Source: Chitinophagales bacterium (GTDB lineage Bacteria; Bacteroidota; Bacteroidia; Chitinophagales; Chitinophagaceae). From it: a DNA stretch of 64,000 nt. The stretch is taken from the NCBI GenBank assembly GCA_020636495.1, contig JACJXQ010000008.1, positions 1 to 64,000 on the forward strand, written 5' to 3'. How positions within the stretch are numbered: the first letter of the stretch is position 1; each line of letters opens with the position of its first letter. Below are positions 41,887-50,473 of the stretch, piece after piece. The translations under genes were made by a program, and so were the position numbers. A model generated the notes under the pieces. It made no database searches. It was not told the origin of the DNA and saw nothing but the letters and a program-made list of their open reading frames with translations.

Positions 41887-42408
41887 TTACTTTTTACCGG
41901 AGAAGATGACCGACTCTCCATACCAGTTTGCCCCGGCACCATAATTAAGGTAAATACTGTCAGTGCCGGTAAAAACCTTAAGCTGTATATATTCGTTCAT
42001 GTTAAATGAGTAATTATAAATATTGGTCAGGTCATATTTTAGTTTCAGGGTATCATAATATGTATAGTCCGAGTGAGACAATACAGGGTATATAATATGG
42101 AACGTATTATACTTGTCTGTTGCATCCTTGTATATCACCACCTTATCTGCGTAAGTGGTATCAAAACTGTCTATTACAGGACCGCGAGGCTGAGACAGAA
42201 TATATGTTTTGCGTGTTGTGCCGTAATACACCCCCACAAATGTATCGGCAGGGTTGGGAGGCACGGCTGCAGGCGTATCAAGGGGAACAGAAGGGATGTC
42301 AATACCTGAAGTATCATTTGCATAAGGCACAGCTTGCCCCGGCTCTTTTTGACAACTGAACCAAGAAAGGCAAATGAGGATAGAAAGTAGCAGGGTAAGG
42401 CGCTTCAT
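41887..42408 (-). CDS. Small lipoprotein of unknown function
   Basis: The 173-residue protein has a clear lipoprotein signal (residues 1-19, ending WFSC) followed by a proline- and aspartate-rich linker to about residue 60 (NDTSGIDIPSVPLDTPAA). The mature domain is predicted mainly beta with VGVYYGTTRKTYIL and FSGKK at the end. No family was recognised. It is divergent from the B12-binding gene and stands alone. A role at the outer membrane or periplasm is the only thing that can be said. Confidence 0.65.
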   Translation of the reverse strand: MKRLTLLLSILICLSWFSCQKEPGQAVPYANDTSGIDIPSVPLDTPAAVPPNPADTFVGVYYGTTRKTYILSQPRGPVIDSFDTTYADKVVIYKDATDKYNTFHIIYPVLSHSDYTYYDTLKLKYDLTNIYNYSFNMNEYIQLKVFTGTDSIYLNYGAGANWYGESVIFSGKK

Positions 42409-42489
42409 ATAAAGGCTTTATGACATAAAACTAACAATACTTATTTATTATTACATTTACGGGCATTTTTTTGATAAAACAATGACAGT

Positions 42490-42903
42490 ATGCAAAGGCC
42501 GGTAAGGGTATTGGTAGCCAAAATAGGGCTGGACGGACACGACAGGGGAGCAAAGGTAATTGCAACCGCCCTGCGCGACGCAGGTATGGAAGTAATATAT
42601 ACAGGCCTGCGCCAGACGGCAGAAATGGTAGTGAACACCGCACTGCAGGAAGATGTGGATGCCATTGGCGTAAGCATCCTAAGCGGCGCACACATGACAG
42701 TTTTCCCCAAGGTGATAGCCCTGATGAAAGAAAAAGGGCTGGATAATGTGTTGCTTACAGGTGGTGGTATCATACCCGAAGAGGACATGAAAGAACTGAA
42801 CAACATGGGTGTGGGCAAACTCTTTGCCCCCGGCGCACCTACCTCAGAAATTGCTGACTACATTAACGGTTGGGTAGCAGAGCATAGAAAAGAATTATTA
42901 TAA
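42490..42903 (+). CDS. Cobalamin-binding subunit of a methylmalonyl-CoA mutase-type enzyme
   Basis: The 137-residue protein is a stand-alone B12-binding domain like the C-terminal part of methylmalonyl-CoA mutase. It carries the lower-ligand motif [10 protein letters not shown] at about 14-23 (DxHxxG), [14 protein letters not shown], and [16 protein letters not shown]. It should pair with a separate large mutase subunit, which is not in the window. It is followed at 25 bases by the enoyl-CoA hydratase gene on the same strand, so the pair may serve branched-chain or propionate metabolism. No cobalamin riboswitch was recognised upstream. Confidence 0.9.
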   Translation: MQRPVRVLVAKIGLDGHDRGAKVIATALRDAGMEVIYTGLRQTAEMVVNTALQEDVDAIGVSILSGAHMTVFPKVIALMKEKGLDNVLLTGGGIIPEEDMKELNNMGVGKLFAPGAPTSEIADYINGWVAEHRKELL

Positions 42904-42928
42904 TCGAATATAAATTACAAAGAAAAGT

Positions 42929-43708
42929 ATGTATCAAACATTATTGACTGACCTGCAGGATGGTATCATGACCATTACTATCAACCGTCCTGACAAGATG
43001 AACGCATTAAACAAAGACGTGATAAACGAGTTGTCGCAGGCTATGGACGAAGTGATGAATAATGCGGATGTAAAAACTGTCATCTTAACAGGTGCTGGCG
43101 AGAAAGCATTTGTTGCCGGTGCCGATATTTCTGAATTCATATCATTGGATGCCCAAGGTGGTGCTGCACTGGCCAAAACAGGCCAGGATGGTGTTTTCAA
43201 TAAGATTGAGAACTGCCCGAAACCCGTTGTGGCTGCGGTAAACGGCTTTGCGCTGGGTGGTGGTTGCGAGTTGGCTATGAGCTGCCATTTTCGCATAGCT
43301 TCTGAGAATGCGAAGTTTGGCCAGCCTGAGGTGAACCTGGGCCTGATACCCGGATATGGCGGTACACAAAGGATGACACAACTGATAGGAAAAGGCAAGA
43401 CCATGGAGCTGATGATGACCGGAGATATGATAGGCGCTGCTGATGCACAGGCCTTAGGTCTTGTGAATCATGTGGTTCCACAGGCCGACCTGTTGGGCAA
43501 AGCCAAAGAAATATTGCAAAAAATTCAGTCAAAAGCTCCCATTGCTATCGCAAAAGTTATATCTTGTGTTAACGATGCTGCGAAAGCAGATCCGAGTGGC
43601 TTTGATAATGAGGTGGCACGTTTCGGCGAATGTTTTGAAACAGAAGACATGCGCGAGGGAACTACTGCTTTTTTAGAAAAAAGAAAAGCCGCTTTTAGCG
43701 GGAAATAA
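42929..43708 (+). CDS. Enoyl-CoA hydratase/isomerase family protein
   Basis: The 259-residue cytoplasmic crotonase-fold enzyme adds water to enoyl-CoA thioesters in fatty or amino acid breakdown. The oxyanion-hole block AGADISEF, the catalytic ALGGGCELAMSCHFRIA with its first Glu, and FGQPEVNLGLIPGYGGTQR with the second Glu are all present, so it is likely an active hydratase. The length is normal (about 260). It follows the B12-binding subunit by 25 bases. The chain length of its substrate cannot be told. Confidence 0.9.
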   Translation: MYQTLLTDLQDGIMTITINRPDKMNALNKDVINELSQAMDEVMNNADVKTVILTGAGEKAFVAGADISEFISLDAQGGAALAKTGQDGVFNKIENCPKPVVAAVNGFALGGGCELAMSCHFRIASENAKFGQPEVNLGLIPGYGGTQRMTQLIGKGKTMELMMTGDMIGAADAQALGLVNHVVPQADLLGKAKEILQKIQSKAPIAIAKVISCVNDAAKADPSGFDNEVARFGECFETEDMREGTTAFLEKRKAAFSGK

Positions 43709-43746
43709 TATTTTATATCTTCATCGTTCTAAAAAACATTGAGATC

Positions 43747-44709
43747 ATGCGGAAAAGTTTAATCCGTAGCCTTTTGGTAATAGGAATCAGCGCAACCACG
43801 ATATCGGCTTACGCACAACCTGCCATACCCAGAAAGTATGTTGAGAACCCCGGTGTGTCGGTAGGTATGAACTTCGGATTGTCTGACCTGTGGGGCGACG
43901 TAGGTACACAGAGTGTAATAGACCACTATGGTAACGAACGCTACTGGAGCAAACCCCATTTCATGGGCGGTATTTTCATGCGTTTCTGTGCACACCCGTC
44001 ATTAGCTTTCAGGATCAACCTGAATTATGGTACACTGTATGCCAACGACGACTGGAATATTAACAAAGCCAAAGAGGCTAAATCGGTTGAAGACGATGCT
44101 TTTCAACGCTATTTACGCAATCAGGATGCCCGTGCTAATGTGTGGGAAAGTACAGTAATGTTTGAGATCATGCCTCTGAGGTTCAACTCAGAATCGAAAA
44201 TGGCCAACAAAAAAATGCAACCATATATAGCATTTGGGGCAGGTGCTTTCCATTACAGGCCGCAAACATCTCTTATCGATCCATTGACAGGACATAAAAA
44301 ATGGGTGTATACCAAAGATCTGAAACTGGAAGGTGAAGGTTTGCCAAATTCAAACGCTATCAACAGGAATCTGTGGCAGCTGTGCGTACCTGTAGGTGCA
44401 GGTCTGCGCTGGAATGTTGGTAAACAAATGAACATTGGTGTTGAATGGAGCTACCGCCTGACCACAACTGACAGGCTGGATAATGTAAGCAGTGTTTACT
44501 TATCTCCTGATTACTATGACAGGTACCTGGATCCGAAAGATGCAGCTATAGCTAAGCAGGTGTACGATAAGTCATGGTACATTGAGCCTTCTTACACTAA
44601 CGCTCCCGGTTCTCCTCGTGGTAACAAGGACGTGTTAGACGGTTATTCTACCTTCTCAATTCAACTGATATACAGGTTAGAATCTAACAAAATACCCTGG
44701 TGGTATTAA
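43747..44709 (+). CDS. DUF6089-like outer membrane protein
   Basis: The 320-residue protein has a signal peptide (residues 1-23) and a beta-barrel-like mature region. Conserved-looking features are NPGVSVGMNFGLSDLWGDVG, IAFGAGAFHYRPQTSLIDP and the C-terminal YSTFSIQLIYRLES. It resembles DUF6089-type outer membrane proteins of Bacteroidota, whose function is unknown. A bidirectional terminator follows at 44730. It starts 38 bases after the hydratase stop, so cotranscription is possible. Confidence 0.65.
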   Translation: MRKSLIRSLLVIGISATTISAYAQPAIPRKYVENPGVSVGMNFGLSDLWGDVGTQSVIDHYGNERYWSKPHFMGGIFMRFCAHPSLAFRINLNYGTLYANDDWNINKAKEAKSVEDDAFQRYLRNQDARANVWESTVMFEIMPLRFNSESKMANKKMQPYIAFGAGAFHYRPQTSLIDPLTGHKKWVYTKDLKLEGEGLPNSNAINRNLWQLCVPVGAGLRWNVGKQMNIGVEWSYRLTTTDRLDNVSSVYLSPDYYDRYLDPKDAAIAKQVYDKSWYIEPSYTNAPGSPRGNKDVLDGYSTFSIQLIYRLESNKIPWWY

Positions 44710-44728
44710 CAGTAAAGCATTTATAACA

Positions 44729-44759
44729 AAAAAGCGGTATGATATCATACCGCTTTTTT
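44729..44759. terminator. Bidirectional intrinsic terminator
   Basis: A perfect palindrome of about 30 bases (AAGCGGTATGAT / ATCATACCGCTT) is flanked by A- and T-runs between convergent genes. Confidence 0.9.
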
Positions 44760-44771
44760 GTTGCTATTTAC

Positions 44772-45233
44772 TTAGTTAATCAAGGGGTTGTCCCCCATCG
44801 GTTTGTACGGGCCATAGTTGTCCTGCCCGAAAACTCCTATAAGGTTGAGCACCGTATCACCGGCATTTATAAATGTATGCGGGGCATTGGGTGGTATATT
44901 AACGATAAAGGGAGCAGATACGGTAAATACACTGTCGGCAATAAAGTACTTCACTGTACCACTTAATACAACATGCGCTTCTTCTACCGGGTGTACATGC
45001 AAGGGTGGCCCACCTCCCGGTCGTGTTTCTGTGATCACAAACGACATAGTTTCCATATCAATATTCCTGCCTTCGGCCTGGTATACGGTCTCCCCGTTGC
45101 CCACTACAATTTTATGCATATCAGCCAGCGAGGTTACATAATGCTCATGTGTGGTACTTTTTGTTGAATGGGCTGTTTCGTCATAACAACCTGATGTAAG
45201 TATAGCCAGTATTAGTACAGAGTAAAGTTTCAT
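44772..45233 (-). CDS. Cupin-domain lipoprotein
   Basis: The 153-residue protein has a lipoprotein signal (LAILTSGC) and a single cupin barrel (about 60-140). The first cupin motif is seen as PPLHVHPVEEAHVVLSG (H, H, E, H ligands) and the second as PPNAPHTFINAG. The metal site looks complete, so an enzymatic or ligand-binding role in the periplasm is possible. The substrate is unknown. It is monocistronic between two terminators (44729 and 45258). Confidence 0.8.
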   Translation of the reverse strand: MKLYSVLILAILTSGCYDETAHSTKSTTHEHYVTSLADMHKIVVGNGETVYQAEGRNIDMETMSFVITETRPGGGPPLHVHPVEEAHVVLSGTVKYFIADSVFTVSAPFIVNIPPNAPHTFINAGDTVLNLIGVFGQDNYGPYKPMGDNPLIN

Positions 45234-45257
45234 AGGTGTAAATATATCTTATGTACA

Positions 45258-45284
45258 ACAAAGGCCCCGCTGTTGCGGGGCCTT
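45258..45284 (-). terminator. Intrinsic terminator after the OmpA gene
   Basis: A 10-bp perfect stem AAGGCCCCGC / GCGGGGCCTT has loop TGTT and a TTTGTTG tail on the minus strand. Confidence 0.85.
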
Positions 45285-45306
45285 GCCTGATATTAATTAC
45301 AAGAAA

Positions 45307-46170
45307 TTATTGTTTACTTTCTTCCGGTGCTTCACCTATCAGATCCATGAACTGGTCGAGTTTCGGAGTAATGATGATCTGTGTACGCCTGTTCTTGGCT
45401 TTTCCTGCTTCGCTGCTATTATCAGCTATCGGATTATACTCACCGCGTCCGCCTGCTGTAAGCCTTTGGGGGTCGACATTGTAGGTATTTTGCAAAGCCT
45501 GTACCACTGATGATGCCCTGAGTGCACTCAGATCCCAGTTGTTACGTATGTTAGGTTTGCTGATGGGCACATTATCTGTATTACCTTCTATCAGTACATC
45601 ATAGTCTTTATGGTCTTTGATGATCTTTGCGATCTTGCTGAGAGTTTCTCCCGCACGGTCAGATATTGTATAATCGCCCGACTTGTAAAGCATATTGTCA
45701 GACAATGAAATATACACCACACCTTTCAGTACCTGTACGTCCACATCACGCATCTCTTCCCTGCTCAGCGAGCGTGTCAGGTTGTTGGTGAGTACCATAT
45801 TCAAAGAATCACTCTTGTTCTTCAGATTCACCAGGTGCTGAATATATTCATTAGATGCTTTTATCTCATCTAATAACTTAGATATATTGACACCTCCTTG
45901 TGTAGACGACGTAAGACATTTTTCCAGTGCAGACTGCAGGTTCACCAGGTTAGAACGTTCAGAAGCCAGTTGTTCTTCAAGGCTTGCTACCCTTGTTTTA
46001 GAAGAAGCAAGACTGGAGTAACATTCCTGTTTTTCCTTTTGCATTTCAGAATTCTGTGATTGAACAGAATTATACCTGCCCTGCAGTTCTTTATATTTCT
46101 TCTGGCTTACGCAACCGGTCATTAAAAATCCGAGTGCCAATGTAGTAAGCGCTAGTGATGCTGCTTTCAT
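45307..46170 (-). CDS. OmpA family peptidoglycan-binding lipoprotein
   Basis: The 287-residue protein has a lipoprotein signal (MKAASLALTTLALGFLMTGC), a long coiled coil (about 25-130) and a C-terminal OmpA/MotB domain (about 155-275). The domain shows the peptidoglycan-contact block LIEGNTDNVPI and the NWDLSALRASSVVQAL helix, then GRGEYNPIADNSSEAGKAKNRR. It should tether the outer membrane to the cell wall. An in-frame upstream ATG (46236) would bury the lipoprotein signal and is rejected. Monocistronic, with its own terminator. Confidence 0.9.
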   Translation of the reverse strand: MKAASLALTTLALGFLMTGCVSQKKYKELQGRYNSVQSQNSEMQKEKQECYSSLASSKTRVASLEEQLASERSNLVNLQSALEKCLTSSTQGGVNISKLLDEIKASNEYIQHLVNLKNKSDSLNMVLTNNLTRSLSREEMRDVDVQVLKGVVYISLSDNMLYKSGDYTISDRAGETLSKIAKIIKDHKDYDVLIEGNTDNVPISKPNIRNNWDLSALRASSVVQALQNTYNVDPQRLTAGGRGEYNPIADNSSEAGKAKNRRTQIIITPKLDQFMDLIGEAPEESKQ

Positions 46171-46357
46171 AAATCTGTGTTTTTGTGTGTATGTATTGGA
46201 TATCGAAATTATAGTTTTTTGCATTGCAATAAGCACATCTTATCAACGGCTGTATTTACCGGAGTAATTTGTTTAAACCTATAACATGCCTTAACTGCAA
46301 TAGTTGCGCAATATATATACAAGGATTGTTAAAATGTTGCCAAAAGAAAAGATGTAG

Positions 46358-47323
46358 CTAATGGTCCCTTCCTATATTATCGTAATAAATGACAACACCT
46401 CCGGAACTGTTGGGCCCTACATAAGTAAAACGATCATAGATCATAACAGTATCCGCTACGTAATCATAATATACTTTCATCTCTGTATAATCCTGTTGAT
46501 AGGAATATACATGTACCGTGTTGCTTGATAGTTTTTTGTTGTATGTCAAGTCCGTTTCGGGAGCATTGCAGCCGGGTATTTTAGCCAGGTGAATCGTTAA
46601 TGGATTGATATACTGTATGTTGACAGCCTGGTCGGGCAACTGGTACGTAGTATCATACCCTCCACCTTTTACAATATGTGTAAACTTAAATGTGCGTGTA
46701 CCGGCAATATTTTCTGCATTGACAGGCCTGCCTGAAATCTGTATCTGGTAATAACCCGACGCATTGTAGTTGTTGTTTATTTTCAGACTGAGATTGTAGA
46801 GACCTGTGTCTTTGTATATATGAACAGGCGCAGGCTCTTCTGAGGTCTGGCCATCTCCGAAACTCCAGAGGAACTTAGTACCCTCAGGTATTGTACCAAA
46901 GCTCTGTTTAGGTTCGAAAACAATTTTTTCGCCCACCAGGAGTAATCCTGTATATCCGAAGTAAATCGGGTAGCCTACGCCTATCTCCCTGGTTACTGTA
47001 TTAGCCGTATCACCATCAACAGTAAGACTGATCGTATAAAAACCTTTTTTATTGTATTGATGCGCAGGTTTCAACTCTGCAGAAGTGGAACCGTCGCCAA
47101 AGTCCCACAATAGTTTCTTATCTGTTACATTCGACGTAAAAGTGATCGTCCTGTCGGAAACAGTTTCGTCTGACCAGGTAAAATCATAGGGCGGAGTCGT
47201 CCCATCCCCTTCTTCCTCTTTGGTTTCCTTTTCAGGAATAACATTGCTTTTTTGATTTTGGCAGCCGGTAGCTACCAAAACAAAGGTTAGGGCTATTAAT
47301 AGGATCCAAGTATAGCGTATCAT
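46358..47323 (-). CDS. PKD-domain lipoprotein of unknown function
   Basis: The 321-residue protein has a lipoprotein signal (VLVATGC) and an acidic linker. Two PKD domains follow (about 45-125 and 130-205), each with the usual WDFGDGSTSAELKPAHQY or WSFGDGQTSEEPAPVHIY block. The C-terminal domain (about 210-321) is of unknown type and ends with VVIYYDNIGRDH. PKD modules are typical of surface-exposed or periplasmic binding proteins. No enzyme motif was found. It stands alone, divergent from the CoA-transferase genes. Confidence 0.75.
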   Translation of the reverse strand: MIRYTWILLIALTFVLVATGCQNQKSNVIPEKETKEEEGDGTTPPYDFTWSDETVSDRTITFTSNVTDKKLLWDFGDGSTSAELKPAHQYNKKGFYTISLTVDGDTANTVTREIGVGYPIYFGYTGLLLVGEKIVFEPKQSFGTIPEGTKFLWSFGDGQTSEEPAPVHIYKDTGLYNLSLKINNNYNASGYYQIQISGRPVNAENIAGTRTFKFTHIVKGGGYDTTYQLPDQAVNIQYINPLTIHLAKIPGCNAPETDLTYNKKLSSNTVHVYSYQQDYTEMKVYYDYVADTVMIYDRFTYVGPNSSGGVVIYYDNIGRDH

Positions 47324-47474
47324 AAGGATGTAAATATCAGCATAATATTAATCACAATATCTATGCCATAATATCAATATTTCTTTTCTTAAGTCCAATA
47401 GAATAAATGATCAGCTGTTTATCCTGTCGCCAAACTGTAAACTATTAACTATTTTAGCGCAAATATTCTGACTG

Positions 47475-48173
47475 ATGAACAAAGTAGTAGCCAACGCAGA
47501 CGAAGCAATAAAAGACATAGAATCGGGCATGACCCTGATGCTGGGCGGCTTTGGTTTATGTGGTATTCCTGAGAATTGTATTGCTGCCCTGGTACGCAAG
47601 GGAGTGAATAACCTTACTTGTATCTCTAACAATGCAGGAGTAGATGATTTCGGTATAGGGCTGATGCTGCAAACAAAGCAGGTAAAGAAAATGATATCAT
47701 CCTATGTAGGTGAAAATGAGGAATTTGAGCGCCAGCTATTGAGTGGCGAGCTTGAAGTAGACCTGGTACCACAAGGCACACTTGCCACACGTTGCATGGC
47801 TGCCGGGTACGGCATGCCAGCCGTTTACCTGCTGGCAGGTGTAGGTACAGAAGCGGCAGAAGGAAAAGAAACCCGCACTTTCAACGGCAAAGAATACCTG
47901 CTGGAAGAAGCCTTCGATTCAGACTTTGCTATAGTAAAAGCATGGAAAGGCGATACTATGGGCAACCTGATATACAAGGATACTGCCCGCAATTTTAACC
48001 CTATGATGGCTATGGCCGGCAAAATTACCATTGCCGAGGTTGAAGAACTGGTAGAACCAGGCGAACTGGATCCGAATTTTATCCATACCCCCGGCATATA
48101 TGTGCATCGCATCTTCCAGGGATCGAATTATGAGAAACGTATTGAGCAACGCACAACAAGAAAAAGAAATTAA
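47475..48173 (+). CDS. scoA: 3-oxoacid (succinyl-CoA:acetoacetate) CoA-transferase subunit A
   Basis: The 232-residue protein is the alpha subunit of family I CoA-transferase, which swaps CoA between succinyl-CoA and acetoacetate or similar acids. The characteristic N-terminal block GMTLMLGGFGLCGIPENCI, the SNNAGVDDFGIG segment and the end block HTPGIYVHRIFQG are present. The subunit B gene starts 2 bases after its stop, and the ArsC-like gene follows. The length is normal. An alternative identity is another family I transferase (for example butyryl/acetoacetyl), but the layout fits SCOT-type enzymes best. Confidence 0.9.
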   Translation: MNKVVANADEAIKDIESGMTLMLGGFGLCGIPENCIAALVRKGVNNLTCISNNAGVDDFGIGLMLQTKQVKKMISSYVGENEEFERQLLSGELEVDLVPQGTLATRCMAAGYGMPAVYLLAGVGTEAAEGKETRTFNGKEYLLEEAFDSDFAIVKAWKGDTMGNLIYKDTARNFNPMMAMAGKITIAEVEELVEPGELDPNFIHTPGIYVHRIFQGSNYEKRIEQRTTRKRN

Positions 48174-48175
48174 AC

Positions 48176-48832
48176 ATGGGACTAAATAAAGAGCAGATAG
48201 CTCAGAGAATAGCCAAAGAACTGAAAGATGGTTTCTATGTAAACCTGGGCATTGGCATACCTACTCTGGTAGCCAACTACATACCCGATGGTGTAAATGT
48301 AGTATTGCAAAGTGAGAATGGGTTACTGGGTATGGGACCTTTCCCTTTTGAAGGAGCGGAAGATGCCGACCTGATAAACGCGGGGAAGCAAACTATTACT
48401 ACATTACCCGGGTCAGCAATTTTTGATAGTGCTATGAGCTTTGGTATGATACGTGCGGGCAAAGTGCACCTGACCGTACTGGGCGCTATGGAAGTAGCTG
48501 ACAACGGGGATATAGCCAACTGGAAAATACCCGGTAAAATGGTGAAAGGTATGGGTGGCGCTATGGACCTTGTAGCAGCCGCAAAGAACATTATTGTAGC
48601 CATGCAACACACCAACAGGGCCGGGGAAAGCAAGCTGCTGAAGAAGTGTACGCTGCCCCTTACCGGTGTGAATTGCATCACAAAAGTGGTTACCGACCTA
48701 GGAGTATTTGACATTACAGAAGATGGCTTTGTGTGTATTGAATATGCACCGGGAGTAACCATTGAAGAGATAAAGGCCAAAACCGAAGGCCGCCTTACAA
48801 TAGCCGATGATGTGAAAGAGATACAGTTGTAA
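48176..48832 (+). CDS. scoB: 3-oxoacid CoA-transferase subunit B
   Basis: The 218-residue beta subunit carries the catalytic Glu in the conserved VVLQSENGLLGMGP block near residue 44-54, preceded by the GIGIPTLVANY motif. A glycine-rich MVKGMGGAMDLVAAAKN segment is also typical. It starts 2 bases after subunit A and translation is surely coupled. Together the two subunits form the active enzyme of ketone-body type metabolism or short-chain acid activation in the cytoplasm. Confidence 0.92.
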   Translation: MGLNKEQIAQRIAKELKDGFYVNLGIGIPTLVANYIPDGVNVVLQSENGLLGMGPFPFEGAEDADLINAGKQTITTLPGSAIFDSAMSFGMIRAGKVHLTVLGAMEVADNGDIANWKIPGKMVKGMGGAMDLVAAAKNIIVAMQHTNRAGESKLLKKCTLPLTGVNCITKVVTDLGVFDITEDGFVCIEYAPGVTIEEIKAKTEGRLTIADDVKEIQL

Positions 48833-48846
48833 GCTAAAAACAATAA

Positions 48847-49194
48847 ATGTCTGATTATATATTATACCACAAGCCAAATTGCAGTACCAGCCTCTCCACT
48901 CTGAAAATGCTCAAAGATCACGGCGTAAGACCTGAACTGAGGCTTTACCTCGAAGATCCACCAACGCAAAAAGAACTGGCGGAACTGATGAAAAAACTAG
49001 GCTGCAAACCCATAGAGCTGGTGCGCACGAAAGAGCCTTTGTACAAGGAAAATTATGCGGACAAAAAGCTTACTAAAAAAGAGTGGCTGAAGATACTTGC
49101 CGAACACCCCATACTTATAGAAAGACCCATACTCATTAAAGGAGACAAGGCCATATTAGGCAGGCCACCTGAGAAGGTTCTGGAGCTGTTATAA
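48847..49194 (+). CDS. ArsC/Spx-type thioredoxin-fold protein (YfgD-like)
   Basis: The 115-residue protein has the thioredoxin-like fold of arsenate reductase ArsC and its relatives. The N-terminal active-site loop reads HKPNCSTSLSTLKML, with one catalytic Cys in CSTS. LGCKPIELVRTKEPLYKE and the C-terminal RPILIKGDKAILGRPPEKVL block are the family pattern, including the Arg in RPI. True arsenate reductases carry the same features, but many such small proteins have no proven arsenate activity. No arsenic-resistance gene is nearby. It is 14 bases after scoB and may be cotranscribed. Confidence 0.8.
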   Translation: MSDYILYHKPNCSTSLSTLKMLKDHGVRPELRLYLEDPPTQKELAELMKKLGCKPIELVRTKEPLYKENYADKKLTKKEWLKILAEHPILIERPILIKGDKAILGRPPEKVLELL

Positions 49195-49260
49195 CATTTC
49201 TTTGTTTCGCATTCGGGTATAGTTTTCGTATTTTTAAAGGATAGCCTGAATATCCTTTAA

Positions 49261-50370
49261 ATGAGGTTAAGCCGTTACATATTATGTTTCCTCCTTTTTT
49301 TGTTTGCAGCTGCACACGCGCAGGCACAGCGTACCACAGAAAAAGAACTGGTATATGATATACTTACCTACCTGCAAACGGGCGATGACTCAGCATACGC
49401 TTCACTTTTCCCTACCTATAAGTTAATAGCTGAGGTGGCTTTTGCCTTTCAGCCCAAAGACAGTTTTCAGCAGGAACGCATATACAGGATACGCAACAAT
49501 ATGCGCCATATAAAGAAGTTTGACCCTGAAATGAACCCTAAGATCATCGATATGATGAATTTTGTCAGGCAGAAAGGAGCAGACTCAGGTGTGCATTGGG
49601 GTGATATCCTAATAGCAAAATTTGAATTGGATAAACAACGATTGCCATACGAACTGATCGGGTTTGAACTAATAGCGCCTATACGTTTACAAGGATATAT
49701 TTTCATTCGGGACATGCTTACACGCAAGCGATATGGTATTGCCATACGTGATATATTCCTCATTAACGACAAATGGTATGGAGGCACAATACTCAATATT
49801 CTTGAAGCCAGCAGCGCAATAGAATATGAAGAATCGCTGGCCATAGAAAGTAAAGAACTGGAACGGTTGATGCGGGCCAAAGAACTGGGGCTGCTGGATA
49901 GCATACTGGCTGCCAGGGACAGCATCAGGAAGAACAAATTATATCCCGGAGGGGCTTCGGCTTACGATGAAGATGAAGAAGATAAACCACAGACCTTTTA
50001 CAAAGACATCATCGAACGGAGGCTATACACAGGATATTTTGACAAGAATATTCCAGTAGAACTGTATATGCGCGCATTGAAGGGTAGCTGCCCGGAAACG
50101 ATATGTTCCTGGGAAGCCATGTATAAATTCGGCGACCTGGATGACTATATTATGCTGGAGGTAGAGCTGAAACCTGACGGAACTTTTGTATTATCAGAAG
50201 AAGAGCTGGGTGTTATGGAACTGAAGCTACAAGGCACCACTTTTACAGGTACATGGACATCTGTAAGAGACAAAACAGAATATGAAGCCTACCTGAAACA
50301 AAAAGAAGAAATAAAAGACCGTAAACTTTTCAAGCTGGATAAGACCTTTGAAGAATTGCTATGGAAATAG
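49261..50370 (+). CDS. Secreted protein of unknown function
   Basis: The 369-residue protein has a signal peptide (residues 1-22, ending AHAQA). Its first part (about 25-175) is helical, reading TGDDSAYASLFPTYKLIAEV. The middle has a charged coiled coil (about 180-230) and the end a beta-rich domain with GTWTSVRDKTEYEAYLKQ and a lysine-rich tail. No family was recognised. It is probably periplasmic. It begins 66 bases after the ArsC-like gene and precedes the AAA+ gene by about 100 bases. Confidence 0.65.
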   Translation: MRLSRYILCFLLFLFAAAHAQAQRTTEKELVYDILTYLQTGDDSAYASLFPTYKLIAEVAFAFQPKDSFQQERIYRIRNNMRHIKKFDPEMNPKIIDMMNFVRQKGADSGVHWGDILIAKFELDKQRLPYELIGFELIAPIRLQGYIFIRDMLTRKRYGIAIRDIFLINDKWYGGTILNILEASSAIEYEESLAIESKELERLMRAKELGLLDSILAARDSIRKNKLYPGGASAYDEDEEDKPQTFYKDIIERRLYTGYFDKNIPVELYMRALKGSCPETICSWEAMYKFGDLDDYIMLEVELKPDGTFVLSEEELGVMELKLQGTTFTGTWTSVRDKTEYEAYLKQKEEIKDRKLFKLDKTFEELLWK

Positions 50371-50473
50371 CAGTTGGTACCAACCATAAGAATTTATTTA
50401 TACGCCTATTGGCAACTGTTTCCTGTCCGCATCGTTACATCTTGTACCTTTATTACCTACACAATACGATATT

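Noticed and set aside
48847..49194. Naming the ArsC-like gene arsC for arsenate resistance
   Set aside because: Only the fold and one Cys loop are seen, and no ArsB, Acr3 or ArsR gene is nearby. A general YfgD-type label is safer.
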